A stretch of DNA of 64,000 bases from Bin55 sp965220235 (GCA_965220235.1 OZ244815.1:744001-808000), one strand, 5' to 3'. Shown: positions 45,090-54,554, counted from the first letter of the stretch. Notes: a model not told the origin generated them from the letters alone. Made by a program: numbers and translations.

Positions 45090-46577
45090 ATGAATATCGC
45101 CTTATTTTTGGAAATGGCGGCGGAAGCGCAGGGAGATCGAGTCGCGTTCAAGGACGCACTTACCGGCGAGTCGATTTCGTTTGGCGGGTTGTACAAGGCC
45201 GCGCGCGCGAAGTCCCAGGTGTTGCACGAGTCTGGCGCATCCCATTGTGCGTTGATAGATACCTCGAATCTAACGATTCCTGTCGCACTGTTTGCCAGCG
45301 GTTGGGCAGGCATTCCTTACGTTCCGATTAACTACCGTCTAACGGCTGAAGAAATTGACGCATTGATCGACCGAGTTAAACCTGCGTTTGTGGTAACCGA
45401 TGCGGAACGTCGAGCAAACTGGGACGGTCGTGATGGTCTGGTAATACATGATCGTCAGTCCTTTCGTGAAGTCCACGCAGCATCCGAAGATATTGCGCAT
45501 TGGTCGATGGAACCCGACGACGTTGCGGTCGTGTTGTTTACCAGCGGTACGACTGGGGCGCCGAAAGCAGCCATCATGCGGCATCGTCATTTAGTCTCCT
45601 ATACGCTCATGATGGAATTCGGCTCGGCGGACGAAGACGAAGCTGCGCTCGTGACGGTTCCACCGTATCACATAGCCGGTATTGCTGCGATTCTGACGTC
45701 CGTCTATCAATGTCGCCGAGTGGTCCAGCTCGCTACGTTTGAACCCGACAATTGGGTGAAGGTTGCGCGCGAAGAAGGCATTACCTCGACGTTTGTCGTT
45801 CCGACCATGCTTGCGCGCATCGTGGAGTCGTTAGAAGGTGAGAAAAGTGCAAACCTCCCAGACCTACGCGCGATTTCCTACGGTGGAGGAAAAATGCCGT
45901 TGAATGTGATTCGACGCGCGATGGATTTATTCCCGGATACCGAGTTCACAAATGCGTATGGTCTCACTGAAACAAGCTCCACGATTACCGTACTCGGACC
46001 AGAGGAGCACCAATTAGCACTTGAAAGCGTTGATCCGACCATTCAGAAACGACTAACGTCGGTTGGGTTGCCTGTACCTGGAATCGAGATTGCGGTTCGA
46101 GACGATGAAGGTCAGGACCTTCCTACGAATGTTCATGGGGAGATTTTTGTTCGAGGCGAACAGGTTTCGGGGGAATATGAAGGGATCGGAAGTCGAGTGG
46201 ACGAGGACGGTTGGTTCCCAACACGCGATGCGGGTTATGTTGACGATGAAGGTTATCTCTTTCTAGATGGAAGAGCGGACGATGTCATCGTGCGCGGTGG
46301 CGAAAACCTCTCTCCAGGTGAGATTGAGGATGTCCTACGTGAGCATGAATGCGTTCGCGACGCAGCAGTCGTAGGAATGCCGAGTGAGGAGTGGGGAGAA
46401 GCTGTTGCCGCGGCAGTCGAGGTGTCAGAAGAGGTCTCAGTCGCCGCGTTGCAGAGTTGGGTAAGAGAGCACATGCGCTCGTCACGCGTTCCGGAAGAGA
46501 TTCAGTTTTGGGATGAACTTCCCTACAACGAGACTGGGAAATTATTAAGGCGTATCGTTAAAGCAGCGTTTGCTTAA
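45090..46577 (+). CDS. AMP-dependent acyl-CoA ligase (FadD-like)
   Basis: A 495-residue ANL-superfamily enzyme that adenylates a carboxylic acid and joins it to CoA. It has P-loop LFTSGTTGAPKAAIMRH (about 150-166), the A5 motif NAYGLTETSS, the hinge DGRADDVIVRGGENLSPGEIE, and the catalytic Lys in NETGKLLRRIV. Length matches short- to medium-chain or aromatic-acid ligases. It stands with the 101-aa hypothetical gene and is convergent with the amidohydrolase operon. The substrate is unknown. Confidence 0.88.
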   Translation: MNIALFLEMAAEAQGDRVAFKDALTGESISFGGLYKAARAKSQVLHESGASHCALIDTSNLTIPVALFASGWAGIPYVPINYRLTAEEIDALIDRVKPAFVVTDAERRANWDGRDGLVIHDRQSFREVHAASEDIAHWSMEPDDVAVVLFTSGTTGAPKAAIMRHRHLVSYTLMMEFGSADEDEAALVTVPPYHIAGIAAILTSVYQCRRVVQLATFEPDNWVKVAREEGITSTFVVPTMLARIVESLEGEKSANLPDLRAISYGGGKMPLNVIRRAMDLFPDTEFTNAYGLTETSSTITVLGPEEHQLALESVDPTIQKRLTSVGLPVPGIEIAVRDDEGQDLPTNVHGEIFVRGEQVSGEYEGIGSRVDEDGWFPTRDAGYVDDEGYLFLDGRADDVIVRGGENLSPGEIEDVLREHECVRDAAVVGMPSEEWGEAVAAAVEVSEEVSVAALQSWVREHMRSSRVPEEIQFWDELPYNETGKLLRRIVKAAFA

Positions 46578-46604
46578 GTCACATTAGTTCGAGCACCTGC
46601 CTTC

Positions 46605-46656
46605 ACACGAATTCGCGTCCTGACTCGCCATTGTCTCGGCACTGATGAATTCGTGT
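46605..46656. repeat. 10-bp inverted repeat between convergent genes
   Basis: ACACGAATTC (46605-46614) and GAATTCGTGT (46647-46656) are exact reverse complements with a 32-nt spacer. They lie between the stops of the acyl-CoA ligase and the amidohydrolase. It could act as a two-way stem-loop terminator, though no T-runs follow. Confidence 0.4.
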
Positions 46657-46663
46657 TAACTGG

Positions 46664-47824
46664 TCATTCATCTTCAACATAAAGTGTTCTGAAGTTACCC
46701 TCATAGAAAAGCGACTGTTCGTGTGCCGAACGACTTTCGAGTGCGGCGTCAAATCGTTTGATCGGGTCTCGACCGCCTTCAGCATGCGGATAGTCCGAAG
46801 AAAACATGTAAAGCTCTGAGCTGGATTCGCGCATGAGTTGACCGACATTCTCAAACGGATAAGGTGTAAATCGCAGTTGGTCGCGGAACTGCTCCGAAGG
46901 TTTACGCTCAAACTCAGCAAGGTGCGGCTCTGATCTAGCCCAAATGTCAACAGCGTGATCAAGTCGACGGATCGTGTCGGGTACCCAACCCGCACCTAAC
47001 TCGATAACTCCGCCTTTCAAGTTTGGAAAACGCTCAAGCACGCCGTCGAGCACCAGAACCGAAATAAACCGTTGCGCCGCCTGAAATATCACGGTTAGAT
47101 CCTTTGAGCCGATGACTTCCGCACCTCCACGTGCGGTCTGGCGACCATCAATGCCGTCATTCATCCACGGATCAGGAATCGATAAGCTGCTACTTCCGAC
47201 ATGCTGAATAAAGGGTACTTGGTTCTCAGAGAGGATTCCCCAAAAGGCATCGTGGTCGGGATGTCCTGGAGATCTTCCGCCCGGTGCGCGTGATGGAATC
47301 CATATCGCACCGAGATCCAGCTTGAGAGCTTCAACAAGCAGTTGGCGTGCAAGCTCGGGATCGTCCAACGGCACCATACCGACACCAATGAGTCTTGCGT
47401 CGCATTCACAGAACTCGGCCATGGATCGATTGTGTGCAGCTGCAGCCGCGTACATTGCGTTCGAATCTGTCGTTCCAAAAATCTTGGTCGCACAGAACGA
47501 CGAAAACACAACCTGCTGGCGAAATCCCAAGAGTTCAAGCGCCATCCCGCGTTCTACACCGTTGAATGCTCCAAGCGCACCATGCCATTTCGGCCCACGC
47601 GTTAGGTTATCGCCTAAGGCGACCAATTGGTCTACAGTTTCTTGACTGTGCCCTTTCGCACCACGAAACTCGCGCATTTGAGTACCTACGTCTGCCAGAC
47701 GAATGTCGTCCAACGAAGGAATCCAGGCGCGCATTGACGATTCGACGTTTCGAGACAGAAAATCGGGCAATTCCATAAGGTGACTGTCCGCGTCCCGAAT
47801 GGTCCGATCACCTGCGTAGGTCAT
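46664..47824 (-). CDS. amidohydrolase-2 family protein (metal-dependent TIM barrel)
   Basis: 386 residues beginning with the signature RDADSHLMELPDFL of amidohydrolase-2 proteins (relatives of ACMSD decarboxylases and 2-pyrone hydrolases). Further barrel features are VPFIQHVGSS (metal His), LVLDGVLERFPNLKGGVIELGAGW and the late MFSSDYPHAEGG with the catalytic Asp. Members hydrolyse or decarboxylate cyclic carboxylates. It is the last gene of a leftward operon; its start overlaps the preceding gene by 4 nt. Confidence 0.85.
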   Translation of the reverse strand: MTYAGDRTIRDADSHLMELPDFLSRNVESSMRAWIPSLDDIRLADVGTQMREFRGAKGHSQETVDQLVALGDNLTRGPKWHGALGAFNGVERGMALELLGFRQQVVFSSFCATKIFGTTDSNAMYAAAAAHNRSMAEFCECDARLIGVGMVPLDDPELARQLLVEALKLDLGAIWIPSRAPGGRSPGHPDHDAFWGILSENQVPFIQHVGSSSLSIPDPWMNDGIDGRQTARGGAEVIGSKDLTVIFQAAQRFISVLVLDGVLERFPNLKGGVIELGAGWVPDTIRRLDHAVDIWARSEPHLAEFERKPSEQFRDQLRFTPYPFENVGQLMRESSSELYMFSSDYPHAEGGRDPIKRFDAALESRSAHEQSLFYEGNFRTLYVEDE

Positions 47825-48564
47825 GCGTCCTGTACCGACTCTGTGCCACGAAATGCATCAATGTCTGGTCGACATACAAACCGAATGTTGGGTAAGTGGA
47901 TCGTCGAGTTGGCTCCCCATGCAGTAACTGCGTAAACCGGCTCAATGCCTTCTCGGTGCCATGCGTTCGCATTGAAATGGTCTATCGTCGGGAAGTACCG
48001 TTCGGTCCGATGTACTTCGAAGGTCGGATCGAACTGAACGAGTCGCAGGCCACTCGGCGTATTTGCTCCGTGCATCGAAGCGAAGAGTTGAAGGTCTGAT
48101 GTAGCTAGAGACTCCGGATTTCGCAATTTCACGTGAATTGCCGGTTGGTCCGCTGCAACAACTTGGAACTCGGCAGCATCGTAATTTCGTAGGAATTCGA
48201 TGTCAGCTTGAGTTGCCTTTAAGCCCCAGTTGTTCGAGAGATTCTCCTGTGCGTCTTCGTTATCGATCATTGAACCGAGAAGGAATGCACGCGGTCGTGC
48301 ACCACTACGGCATGAGAGACGAAACTGCGCGAGACGGAAGGGTCCCCAAGGAGAATCCGGTACGTCCCAGCATGACCATTGACCCAATGGTGGAATCGTT
48401 GGGTGCAACGCCGGCGGGAGGAAACGCTCGATATTCCTGGCGGCTACTTCGAATTGCGCCTGGAGCATCTCGACTCCTTCGAGCACAACAGGATCGACTT
48501 TCCAACTTGCTATGGTCGGTAGGTTCGGAACGAGCTGTTCGAGCGGGGAGTTTCCAGTAAGCAC
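47821..48564 (-). CDS. acetoacetate-decarboxylase-like fold protein (tentative)
   Basis: 247 residues, weakly recognisable as an ADC-superfamily protein. The early segment RNIERFLPPALHPTIPP resembles the ADC opening, followed by QWSCWDVPDSPWGPFRLAQ and later VKLRNPES. The catalytic Lys of true decarboxylases is not obvious, so it may be a non-decarboxylating member or a binding protein. It is translationally coupled to the amidohydrolase (ATGA overlap) and 6 bp after the luciferase-like gene. Confidence 0.5.
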   Translation of the reverse strand: MLTGNSPLEQLVPNLPTIASWKVDPVVLEGVEMLQAQFEVAARNIERFLPPALHPTIPPLGQWSCWDVPDSPWGPFRLAQFRLSCRSGARPRAFLLGSMIDNEDAQENLSNNWGLKATQADIEFLRNYDAAEFQVVAADQPAIHVKLRNPESLATSDLQLFASMHGANTPSGLRLVQFDPTFEVHRTERYFPTIDHFNANAWHREGIEPVYAVTAWGANSTIHLPNIRFVCRPDIDAFRGTESVQDA

Positions 48565-48570
48565 GGCGAT

Positions 48571-49668
48571 CTAACTATGGGTCGAGAACTTTGGTATCAC
48601 GTGCTCGCCAAAAAGTCGAAGACTGCTCAAGACCTTTTCTTGCGGGATGCATTCGAGTGCGTTGAGCATGAAATTCACTTGGTCTACACCAAGTGATTCC
48701 CATTCACGTATGACCTCGACAATCCTGTCGGGATCTCCGATGGCCATGCCTTCAGGTAGGTTTACATTTTGACCTGGATTCGTTTCGGCCGGCGTCCGTC
48801 GCCGACCTCCGCCAGGCGATATGTTGGCTAACAAACCATATGCTCGGGTTGGATAGGCTTCACGCGTAAACAGGAGATGCGAATTTGCCTGTCCGAATTG
48901 TCCAATCAGTGCGTTACCAAGACGCGCTGCTTCCTCGAGGTCCTCGTCACAATAGAGGAAGTTCAGCGTTGCGACTTGGTCGTTGACGACTGACCCAACC
49001 GGATCGCAAAGTTGAATGCGGCGACGATACTCTTTTATTCGACGCTCTTGTTCTGCAAATCCCGCAGTAGCGACACCAAGTGCCCCTAAACCGCGGTCGG
49101 CAGCATCGAGCTCGGTTCCTGGGGACGTCACGGTTACCCACATCGGCGGATGTGGTTGTTGCACAGGTTTCGGGAGAACGGCCCGTTCAGGCATCGAAAA
49201 ACATACACCTTGATGGGAAAACCGCTCTTCCGTCCACATCTTCGGGATGGTTCGTACGAATTCGTCCCAGGTCTTCTTTGTTGTGTCTGGGTCTGCCTGA
49301 AACCCTCCCAATTCAGTCCATGTAGATGACCGCGCAGTGCCTAATTCGAGGCGTCCATTCGACAGGATATCGAGCACCGCTGCACGTTCGGCAACGCGGA
49401 TCGGATGATTCATTTCTGGAACACACACCACCGCACCATGCCCGACGCGAATGCGTTCGGTACTCATCGCGGCCGCAGTTAGGAACAGCTCAGGAGCAGA
49501 ACAGTGCGAGTATTCCTCTAAGAAATGGTGTTCGACGGCCCATACCGTATCGAATCCGACTTCATCCGCTAGACGGATCTGCTGCAATGAATCGTGATAG
49601 ACCTTCGACTCGATACCATTCGCAAACGGTCGCGGTACCGACAGTTCGTAGAAGATTCCGAACTTCAT
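48571..49668 (-). CDS. luciferase-like (LLM class) flavin-dependent monooxygenase
   Basis: 365 residues with the luciferase-like N-terminus MKFGIFYELSVPRPF, VWAVEHHFLEEYSHCSAPEL and the flavin-site loop NHPIRVAERAAVLDILSNGR. These use reduced FMN from a partner reductase to insert oxygen into ring or carbonyl compounds. It is the middle gene of the leftward operon; no flavin reductase gene is adjacent, so a housekeeping one must serve. The substrate is unknown. Confidence 0.88.
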   Translation of the reverse strand: MKFGIFYELSVPRPFANGIESKVYHDSLQQIRLADEVGFDTVWAVEHHFLEEYSHCSAPELFLTAAAMSTERIRVGHGAVVCVPEMNHPIRVAERAAVLDILSNGRLELGTARSSTWTELGGFQADPDTTKKTWDEFVRTIPKMWTEERFSHQGVCFSMPERAVLPKPVQQPHPPMWVTVTSPGTELDAADRGLGALGVATAGFAEQERRIKEYRRRIQLCDPVGSVVNDQVATLNFLYCDEDLEEAARLGNALIGQFGQANSHLLFTREAYPTRAYGLLANISPGGGRRRTPAETNPGQNVNLPEGMAIGDPDRIVEVIREWESLGVDQVNFMLNALECIPQEKVLSSLRLFGEHVIPKFSTHS

Positions 49669-49710
49669 AGCGTGAGCTCAGCTGCGTTCGAATTTTGTAG
49701 GACGTGGTCG

Positions 49711-50127
49711 TTAGAGTTCGACGACGGCATGTCCCGGGCAGGTTGGGTCGCCCTCACTATTGACCACATTGACATCTAAACGAACTACGTTTCGACCGTC
49801 AATGACACTCTTTTCCGTAACTTCGCCAACGACCGTGAGCACATCATCTTTCTGATTGATGGCACGATATTGACAGCCGACCTCTTGCACGCGACCTTCG
49901 TCTCCGATCCAATCGTGGAGAGCGTTTACGATGTAGGCGTAACGGAGATTTCCCATGCCGAACGCGCCCTGTTCATTACCAGCACGCCGACCGGCTTCGT
50001 CATCCATGTGGAACGGTACAAATTCCTCATTCACCGCGGCGTAGCGGTTCCACTCAGCAAAACTCGTTTTGCGAGACCATTGTGGGAGTTTTGTGCCGAC
50101 TTCAATCTCGTCGAATGTGATGCTCAT
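49711..50127 (-). CDS. MaoC-like hotdog dehydratase/hydratase
   Basis: 138 residues from the ATG at 50127 (AGGAG upstream); a longer in-frame extension overlaps the previous gene. It is a single hotdog domain with EEFVPFHMDDEAGRRAG in place of the classical D-x-NPxH hydratase motif, keeping the His. It pairs with the upstream FAS1-type hotdog gene 13 bp away. Such MaoC pairs hydrate enoyl-CoA thioesters, including sterol side-chain intermediates. Confidence 0.78.
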   Translation of the reverse strand: MSITFDEIEVGTKLPQWSRKTSFAEWNRYAAVNEEFVPFHMDDEAGRRAGNEQGAFGMGNLRYAYIVNALHDWIGDEGRVQEVGCQYRAINQKDDVLTVVGEVTEKSVIDGRNVVRLDVNVVNSEGDPTCPGHAVVEL

Positions 50128-50140
50128 TACTTGCTTCTCC

Positions 50141-50638
50141 TTAATAGCGAATCGCGATTGAAATGCGCGTTTTGACGAGTTCGTCACGTTGATTTCGCCA
50201 TTCTATTTCAGTTCGGACGTACAACGTGTGACCTAAACGACCTTCGCGCTCTTCCCAATCGAGGAGTCTCGAGCGCGCAGTGATAACGTCACCAGGTCGC
50301 ATCGGTACACCATACGTATCCGTTTGACCGCCGTTCATGCCGGTCAGTGGCTTACCATCTGGTCTAGCGCCAGATAGCCCTCGCGCCATGGAAGCGGGTC
50401 GTTCCAGCGACCACGCAAACGGGTTGAAATCAGGCGGCGCGATGATGCCGCCGTATTTCGTTGTTTTTGCGTACTCGCTATCCCAATAGAGACGCGGAGG
50501 ACGTTCAGGGTAATGCGTAGCCATCGCCCATCTCCTGATGTCCGTATCCGTGATGGGATAGGAAGTGCGGCTAGAACCCCAGACGCCTTTCGCTTCCTTC
50601 ATGGCTTCGGTTACGTAGGTTACTTCGGCGTTACTCAT
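50141..50638 (-). CDS. MaoC N-terminal / FAS1-like hotdog dehydratase subunit
   Basis: 165 residues from ATG 50638. A hotdog fold of the MaoC_dehydrat_N type: ITDTDIRRWAMATHYPERPPRLYWD, IIAPPDFNPFAWSLERP, and the late RPGDVITARSRLLDWEEREGR strand. This half usually lacks the catalytic dyad and forms a heterodimer with the MaoC half that follows. It is the first gene of the leftward catabolic operon (hotdog pair, monooxygenase, ADC-like, amidohydrolase). Confidence 0.78.
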   Translation of the reverse strand: MSNAEVTYVTEAMKEAKGVWGSSRTSYPITDTDIRRWAMATHYPERPPRLYWDSEYAKTTKYGGIIAPPDFNPFAWSLERPASMARGLSGARPDGKPLTGMNGGQTDTYGVPMRPGDVITARSRLLDWEEREGRLGHTLYVRTEIEWRNQRDELVKTRISIAIRY

Positions 50639-50833
50639 TCTTTGAAACGTAAGTACGTCTTGATCGTGCACACATATCCAGAGCTATTTTGCCTATGGTG
50701 CGATACTCGGAGAGATCACCTGTCGCCAATAAGTACAAGCCCGAATGAAATCGATCGAACATTCGATCTTGAAGCGTTTCCGTTTGTTTATTGATGTAAT
50801 TACAAGCCTCAATGAGGACGAGTCCGTACCTTC

Positions 50834-50839
50834 TATAAT
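50834..50839 (+). promoter_or_regulatory. -10 element candidate for the outer-membrane protein gene
   Basis: A perfect TATAAT lies 50 bp upstream of the ATG at 50890. The -35 region is weak (around 50811). The 10-bp palindrome TGTAATTACA at 50795-50804 lies just upstream and could be an operator. Confidence 0.4.
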
Positions 50840-50889
50840 CCAAGCGCGACTCTCATCTCACTGATCGATACGTCACGGAGGACTTGATC

Positions 50890-51684
50890 ATGCGGTTTCG
50901 AGCGGTTATTGCGGCTTTATCTCTCGTTTTTATCGTCTCCACGTCTTCACAGGTGAACGCTGAACCGAGTGGTTTTTTCTATGGTGCGTCTGCGACCGTT
51001 CAGCAAGCAGAAGTCCTTTATCAAAAGTCAGTCTTAGGACGCTTCCAAGACGTAGAAACTGGATCGTCTGAATTTTCGTCAATGGGCGCGGTCGAGGATA
51101 AACCACTGCAATGGGATGGTTTGGTCGGATTCCGACTGAACTTCGCTGACGGAACTCAATTTCTCGCGCTTCAAGGGGAGATCGCGTTGGCCGGTGACGA
51201 CATTAGTGGTCGACTCGATGGCGCTGGTAACTCGCCGGGCCGGAATCTACTCGGTGAAGCGTGGCCCGAAGATTGGAATCTTGAAACTTCACGTAGCATC
51301 GGTGTCATCGCGAAATACGGCGTTACACGTTCACTTTTCGGCACGATTGACATATCCGCGTATGGCATTGCAGGCGTACGTCAAACCAGAATTGATTTTT
51401 TCTCCTCGTTTCATGGGTGTTTTGAACTTGAAGGTTGCAGCGTTGATCAATTCCGCACAGCAACGCAGAGTTTCGATCCAGAAGTCAATCTGCTAGTTGC
51501 AGGAGTTGGTCTCGAGACCGGAATTAGTAGAAAAACAGCGCTACAGTTCGAGCTCCGCTTGATAGAGGATTTCGAAACTGATTGGGTCACTGATTTTGAG
51601 GGTGAAGGCTGGGAGGTCGACGCACCCGGTGGATTTACCGTTGAAAACACGGATTTCGCGGTCAAATTGATCCGTTATCTCTGA
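50890..51684 (+). CDS. outer-membrane beta-barrel protein
   Basis: 264 residues from ATG 50890 (GGAGG eight bases upstream). The signal peptide ends about SSQVNA; alternating amphipathic strands follow, and the C-terminus FAVKLIRYL is of the type recognised by the BAM machinery. Two cysteines (HGCFELEGCSVD) may form a loop disulfide. It resembles OmpA/OmpW-type small barrels but I cannot name it. Given its place among catabolic genes, a substrate channel is possible. Confidence 0.65.
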   Translation: MRFRAVIAALSLVFIVSTSSQVNAEPSGFFYGASATVQQAEVLYQKSVLGRFQDVETGSSEFSSMGAVEDKPLQWDGLVGFRLNFADGTQFLALQGEIALAGDDISGRLDGAGNSPGRNLLGEAWPEDWNLETSRSIGVIAKYGVTRSLFGTIDISAYGIAGVRQTRIDFFSSFHGCFELEGCSVDQFRTATQSFDPEVNLLVAGVGLETGISRKTALQFELRLIEDFETDWVTDFEGEGWEVDAPGGFTVENTDFAVKLIRYL

Positions 51685-51707
51685 CGCGAACGACCGATTG
51701 CTCATAA

Positions 51708-51725
51708 AAGGCGAGACACCGCCTT
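51708..51725 (-). terminator. intrinsic terminator after the second acyl-CoA ligase
   Basis: The stem AAGGCG/CGCCTT has a 6-nt loop. On the minus strand it is followed by TT, giving a TTTT tract with the stem, 11 bp past the ligase stop. It could also act on the outer-membrane gene from the other side. Confidence 0.55.
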
Positions 51726-51735
51726 CGTCGAACAG

Positions 51736-53289
51736 TCAGACGATCCGGGAGCCTGTCTTACCCCAGTACTCGTCTTTAAGCAGTCGTTTATAGAGTTTGC
51801 CGGTGGGCAACCTTGGGAGTTCGTCACGAAAATCTACGCTACGAGGCGCTTTGTAGTGAGCGATGTGATCTCTTGTCCATTCGAGGAGAAGCTCTGCTTC
51901 CTCTTCTGACGGCTCAATCCCATCGACGAGCTGCACAACCGCTTTGACTTCCTCTCCCATTTCTTTATTAGGCACACCAATCACAGCCACGTCGAGGACG
52001 TGATCGTGAACGATCATTGCATCCTCAATTTCCTGAGGGTATATATTCACGCCGCCGGAAATGATCATGAAAGTCGCGCGATCGGTAAGGAATAAGTAAC
52101 CATCCTCGTCGACGTAACCCACATCTCCGAGCGCGGACCAATTCGCATGATCGGGGTGTTGGGCGTCCTTGGTTTTTTCCGCGTCTTTTAAATACTCAAA
52201 CGGCATTTCGGGTAGCTCGAAGTAAACGATGCCCGGTTCTCCTGGTGGCAGTTCGAGACCTTCTTCGTCGCAAACATGAATGACACCTAGGATCGGCTTA
52301 CCAACCGTTCCAGGTTTTTCGAGCCACTCTTGCGGACCGACGTGAGTTAAACCGTTTAACTCCGTACCGCCGTAGTACTCGTAGATGATCGGACCCCACC
52401 AATCCATCATGCGCTTTTTGATTTCAGAGGGACATGGAGCCGCTGCATGGATCGCAACCTGATGCGACGAAAGGTCAAATTGAGTACGTTCGTTTTCTGG
52501 CACCTTCAGCATTCGCGTGAACATCGTAGGCACCCATTGACTATGGGTTACTTTGTATTTCTCGATCGCTTCCAACGCGCCAAGTTCATCAAATCGACGC
52601 ATCATGATGACCGTACCACCGATCGCCTGTACCGCAAGGCAGAAACCAATGGGCGCGGAGTGATACAAAGGCGCTGGTGATAGATACACAGAGTCTTCAT
52701 TGACTTGCCACAACATCGCGAGCAGGGCATTCTGTGGATTGATCGTACTGTCGATGTTCCCTTCAGGTAACGGACGCCATATACCTTTTGGACGTCCAGT
52801 CGTTCCGGACGAATAGAGCATCAGACTTCCGACCGGTTCGTTCTCTAGTTTGCTCGTAGGAAATTCACTTATTACGTCATGGAAAGAACCGAATCCCGGG
52901 ATGTCGCCGTTGACTGCCAGGTAGGTGTCGCATTTCTCGGTTAATGACGGGATATCGCTCGCGACCTCCGCTAAATTGGTGGTCGAAACTAAAACGCGAC
53001 TTTCCGAATTGTCAACGATGTATGCAGCCTCTTCTGCTGTTAGATAGCGATTCACGGTCGTGAGGTAGAGGCCCGATCGAAGTGCTGCCCACGCAACAAC
53101 GAAGTACGTTAGGTTGTTGTCCATGAAAACCGAAATATGGTCGCCTCGTCGCAGTCCTTTTGCGTACATGAACTGAGCGAATTGATTTGACCGTTCGTCA
53201 AGTTCTCTATACGTGATCGTTTCGCCGCTGCTGGAGTCGATTGCCGCGACATGGTCAGGTTTCTGCTTTGCCCAAAGACCGGGGTACAT
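51736..53289 (-). CDS. AMP-dependent acyl-CoA ligase (second copy type)
   Basis: A 517-residue ANL-family ligase distinct from the one at 45090: P-loop MLYSSGTTGRPKGIWRP, A5 YEYYGGTELNG, hinge LTDRATFMIISGGVNIYPQEIE, and Lys in PTGKLYKRLLKDEYW. The WRP extension after the P-loop and the PLYHSAPIGF segment are typical of ligases next to steroid- or terpenoid-type catabolic genes. The start is ATG at 53289. It sits alone behind the enolase-superfamily gene, 80 bp away. Confidence 0.88.
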   Translation of the reverse strand: MYPGLWAKQKPDHVAAIDSSSGETITYRELDERSNQFAQFMYAKGLRRGDHISVFMDNNLTYFVVAWAALRSGLYLTTVNRYLTAEEAAYIVDNSESRVLVSTTNLAEVASDIPSLTEKCDTYLAVNGDIPGFGSFHDVISEFPTSKLENEPVGSLMLYSSGTTGRPKGIWRPLPEGNIDSTINPQNALLAMLWQVNEDSVYLSPAPLYHSAPIGFCLAVQAIGGTVIMMRRFDELGALEAIEKYKVTHSQWVPTMFTRMLKVPENERTQFDLSSHQVAIHAAAPCPSEIKKRMMDWWGPIIYEYYGGTELNGLTHVGPQEWLEKPGTVGKPILGVIHVCDEEGLELPPGEPGIVYFELPEMPFEYLKDAEKTKDAQHPDHANWSALGDVGYVDEDGYLFLTDRATFMIISGGVNIYPQEIEDAMIVHDHVLDVAVIGVPNKEMGEEVKAVVQLVDGIEPSEEEAELLLEWTRDHIAHYKAPRSVDFRDELPRLPTGKLYKRLLKDEYWGKTGSRIV

Positions 53290-53369
53290 GGTGACGTTTA
53301 ACCTAGGCGGATGGAGATGGCATTATCGATTCACATCGAATCGATAGGTGATGTACACATACTGAATGC

Positions 53370-54551
53370 TCATTCGACCTGCTGGTATGCATGAGCTCGT
53401 GCTACGTCTTCGTTGAGAACGACACCCAGACCAGGTTCGGTAGGCGCGATGATGTAGCCTTCATCCCATTGGATCGGTTTTTCGAGGATCTCGGCATGGA
53501 ACCCATCGAATCGACCAATACTCTCTTGGATTAAGCAGTTGGGCGAACACACATCGACTTGAATGTTCGCGGCGGCTTCGACTGGTCCACAATATAGGTG
53601 CGGTGCGATTTGCGCGTAATACGCTTCAGCCATACCGGCGATCTTTTTCGCTTCGAGGATTCCACCTACACGGCCTAGCGCCATTTGCAGTATCGCAGCA
53701 GCTTGTTTTTCTAGTAGCTCACGGAACTCGAACTTTGTAGCGAGCCGTTCGCCCGAAGCGACTGGAATCGAAGTCATTTGCGCGACGCGTGCCATCTCGT
53801 CACGATTCTCGGGTGGAACAGGTTCTTCAAACCACAACGGATCGTACTGCTCAATTCGCCGGGCAAAACGAATCGTGCCGGAGGTAGTTGATTGCCCGTG
53901 GGTACCGATCAGGATGTCTGCTTTATTGCCGACGGTTTCTCGTACTGCTCTCACGACCGCTTCGGCATTGTCAAGCCGATCCAGTGGAGGTTCTCGCGGA
54001 TCTTCGCTTCCCATGACGTCAATTAACGGATCGAATTTCAGCGCGGTGAATCCCTCATCAACGTGAGCAGCAGCACTTGCACTCGCTGCGTCGGGGTCGG
54101 TGTGGGTCGGTCGTCGAGTGGTATCGCCGGGAGCCGGCCAAAGGTAGGTATAGGAACGCACGCGCTCGTTGTATTTCCCGCCCAGCAGGTTGTAAACCGG
54201 TTGTTCCAGTGCCTTACCGACAATGTCCCAACATGCCATTTCAATTGCACTGAGCACGCCCATGAGCGCATGATCTGGATGCTGATGGTGATCGTGCGAT
54301 TCATAACCTTCGCCGTAATAAACGGAACGCCAAAGGCGTTCGATCTGAAACGGATCCGAGTCGATTACGTAGGTCTCGCAAACGTCCTCGATCATGCGAG
54401 CTGCAGTGGTTGGATGGAAGGGAATCTTGTATGCCTCTCCGATACCGTCGATTCCGGTATCGGTTGTTAGCTTGACGAAAACCCAGTAACGCCCACCTCT
54501 ATGCGGTCGAGGTGTGGCGACGACAAAGGTTCCCGCATCAGAGATTTTCAC
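53370..54551 (-). CDS. mandelate racemase / muconate lactonizing enzyme family dehydratase
   Basis: A 393-residue enolase-superfamily enzyme: N-terminal capping domain, then the barrel with LKFDPL (Lys), LWFEEPVPPENRDE (Glu ligand), VASGERLATKFEFRELL (Glu ligand) and IAPHLYCGPVE (His). The first metal-ligand position, usually Asp in an xDxHGR-like motif, reads IGTHGQ. The closest general theme is sugar-acid dehydratases (galactonate/gluconate type). The last gene of a leftward trio with the potassium channel and DSD1-like enzyme. Confidence 0.82.
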   Translation of the reverse strand: MKISDAGTFVVATPRPHRGGRYWVFVKLTTDTGIDGIGEAYKIPFHPTTAARMIEDVCETYVIDSDPFQIERLWRSVYYGEGYESHDHHQHPDHALMGVLSAIEMACWDIVGKALEQPVYNLLGGKYNERVRSYTYLWPAPGDTTRRPTHTDPDAASASAAAHVDEGFTALKFDPLIDVMGSEDPREPPLDRLDNAEAVVRAVRETVGNKADILIGTHGQSTTSGTIRFARRIEQYDPLWFEEPVPPENRDEMARVAQMTSIPVASGERLATKFEFRELLEKQAAAILQMALGRVGGILEAKKIAGMAEAYYAQIAPHLYCGPVEAAANIQVDVCSPNCLIQESIGRFDGFHAEILEKPIQWDEGYIIAPTEPGLGVVLNEDVARAHAYQQVE

Positions 54552-54554
54552 GGT

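Noticed and set aside
50795..50804. TGTAATTACA palindrome as a named operator
   Set aside because: Ten bases is too short and AT-rich to assign to a regulator; no second copy was noticed nearby.
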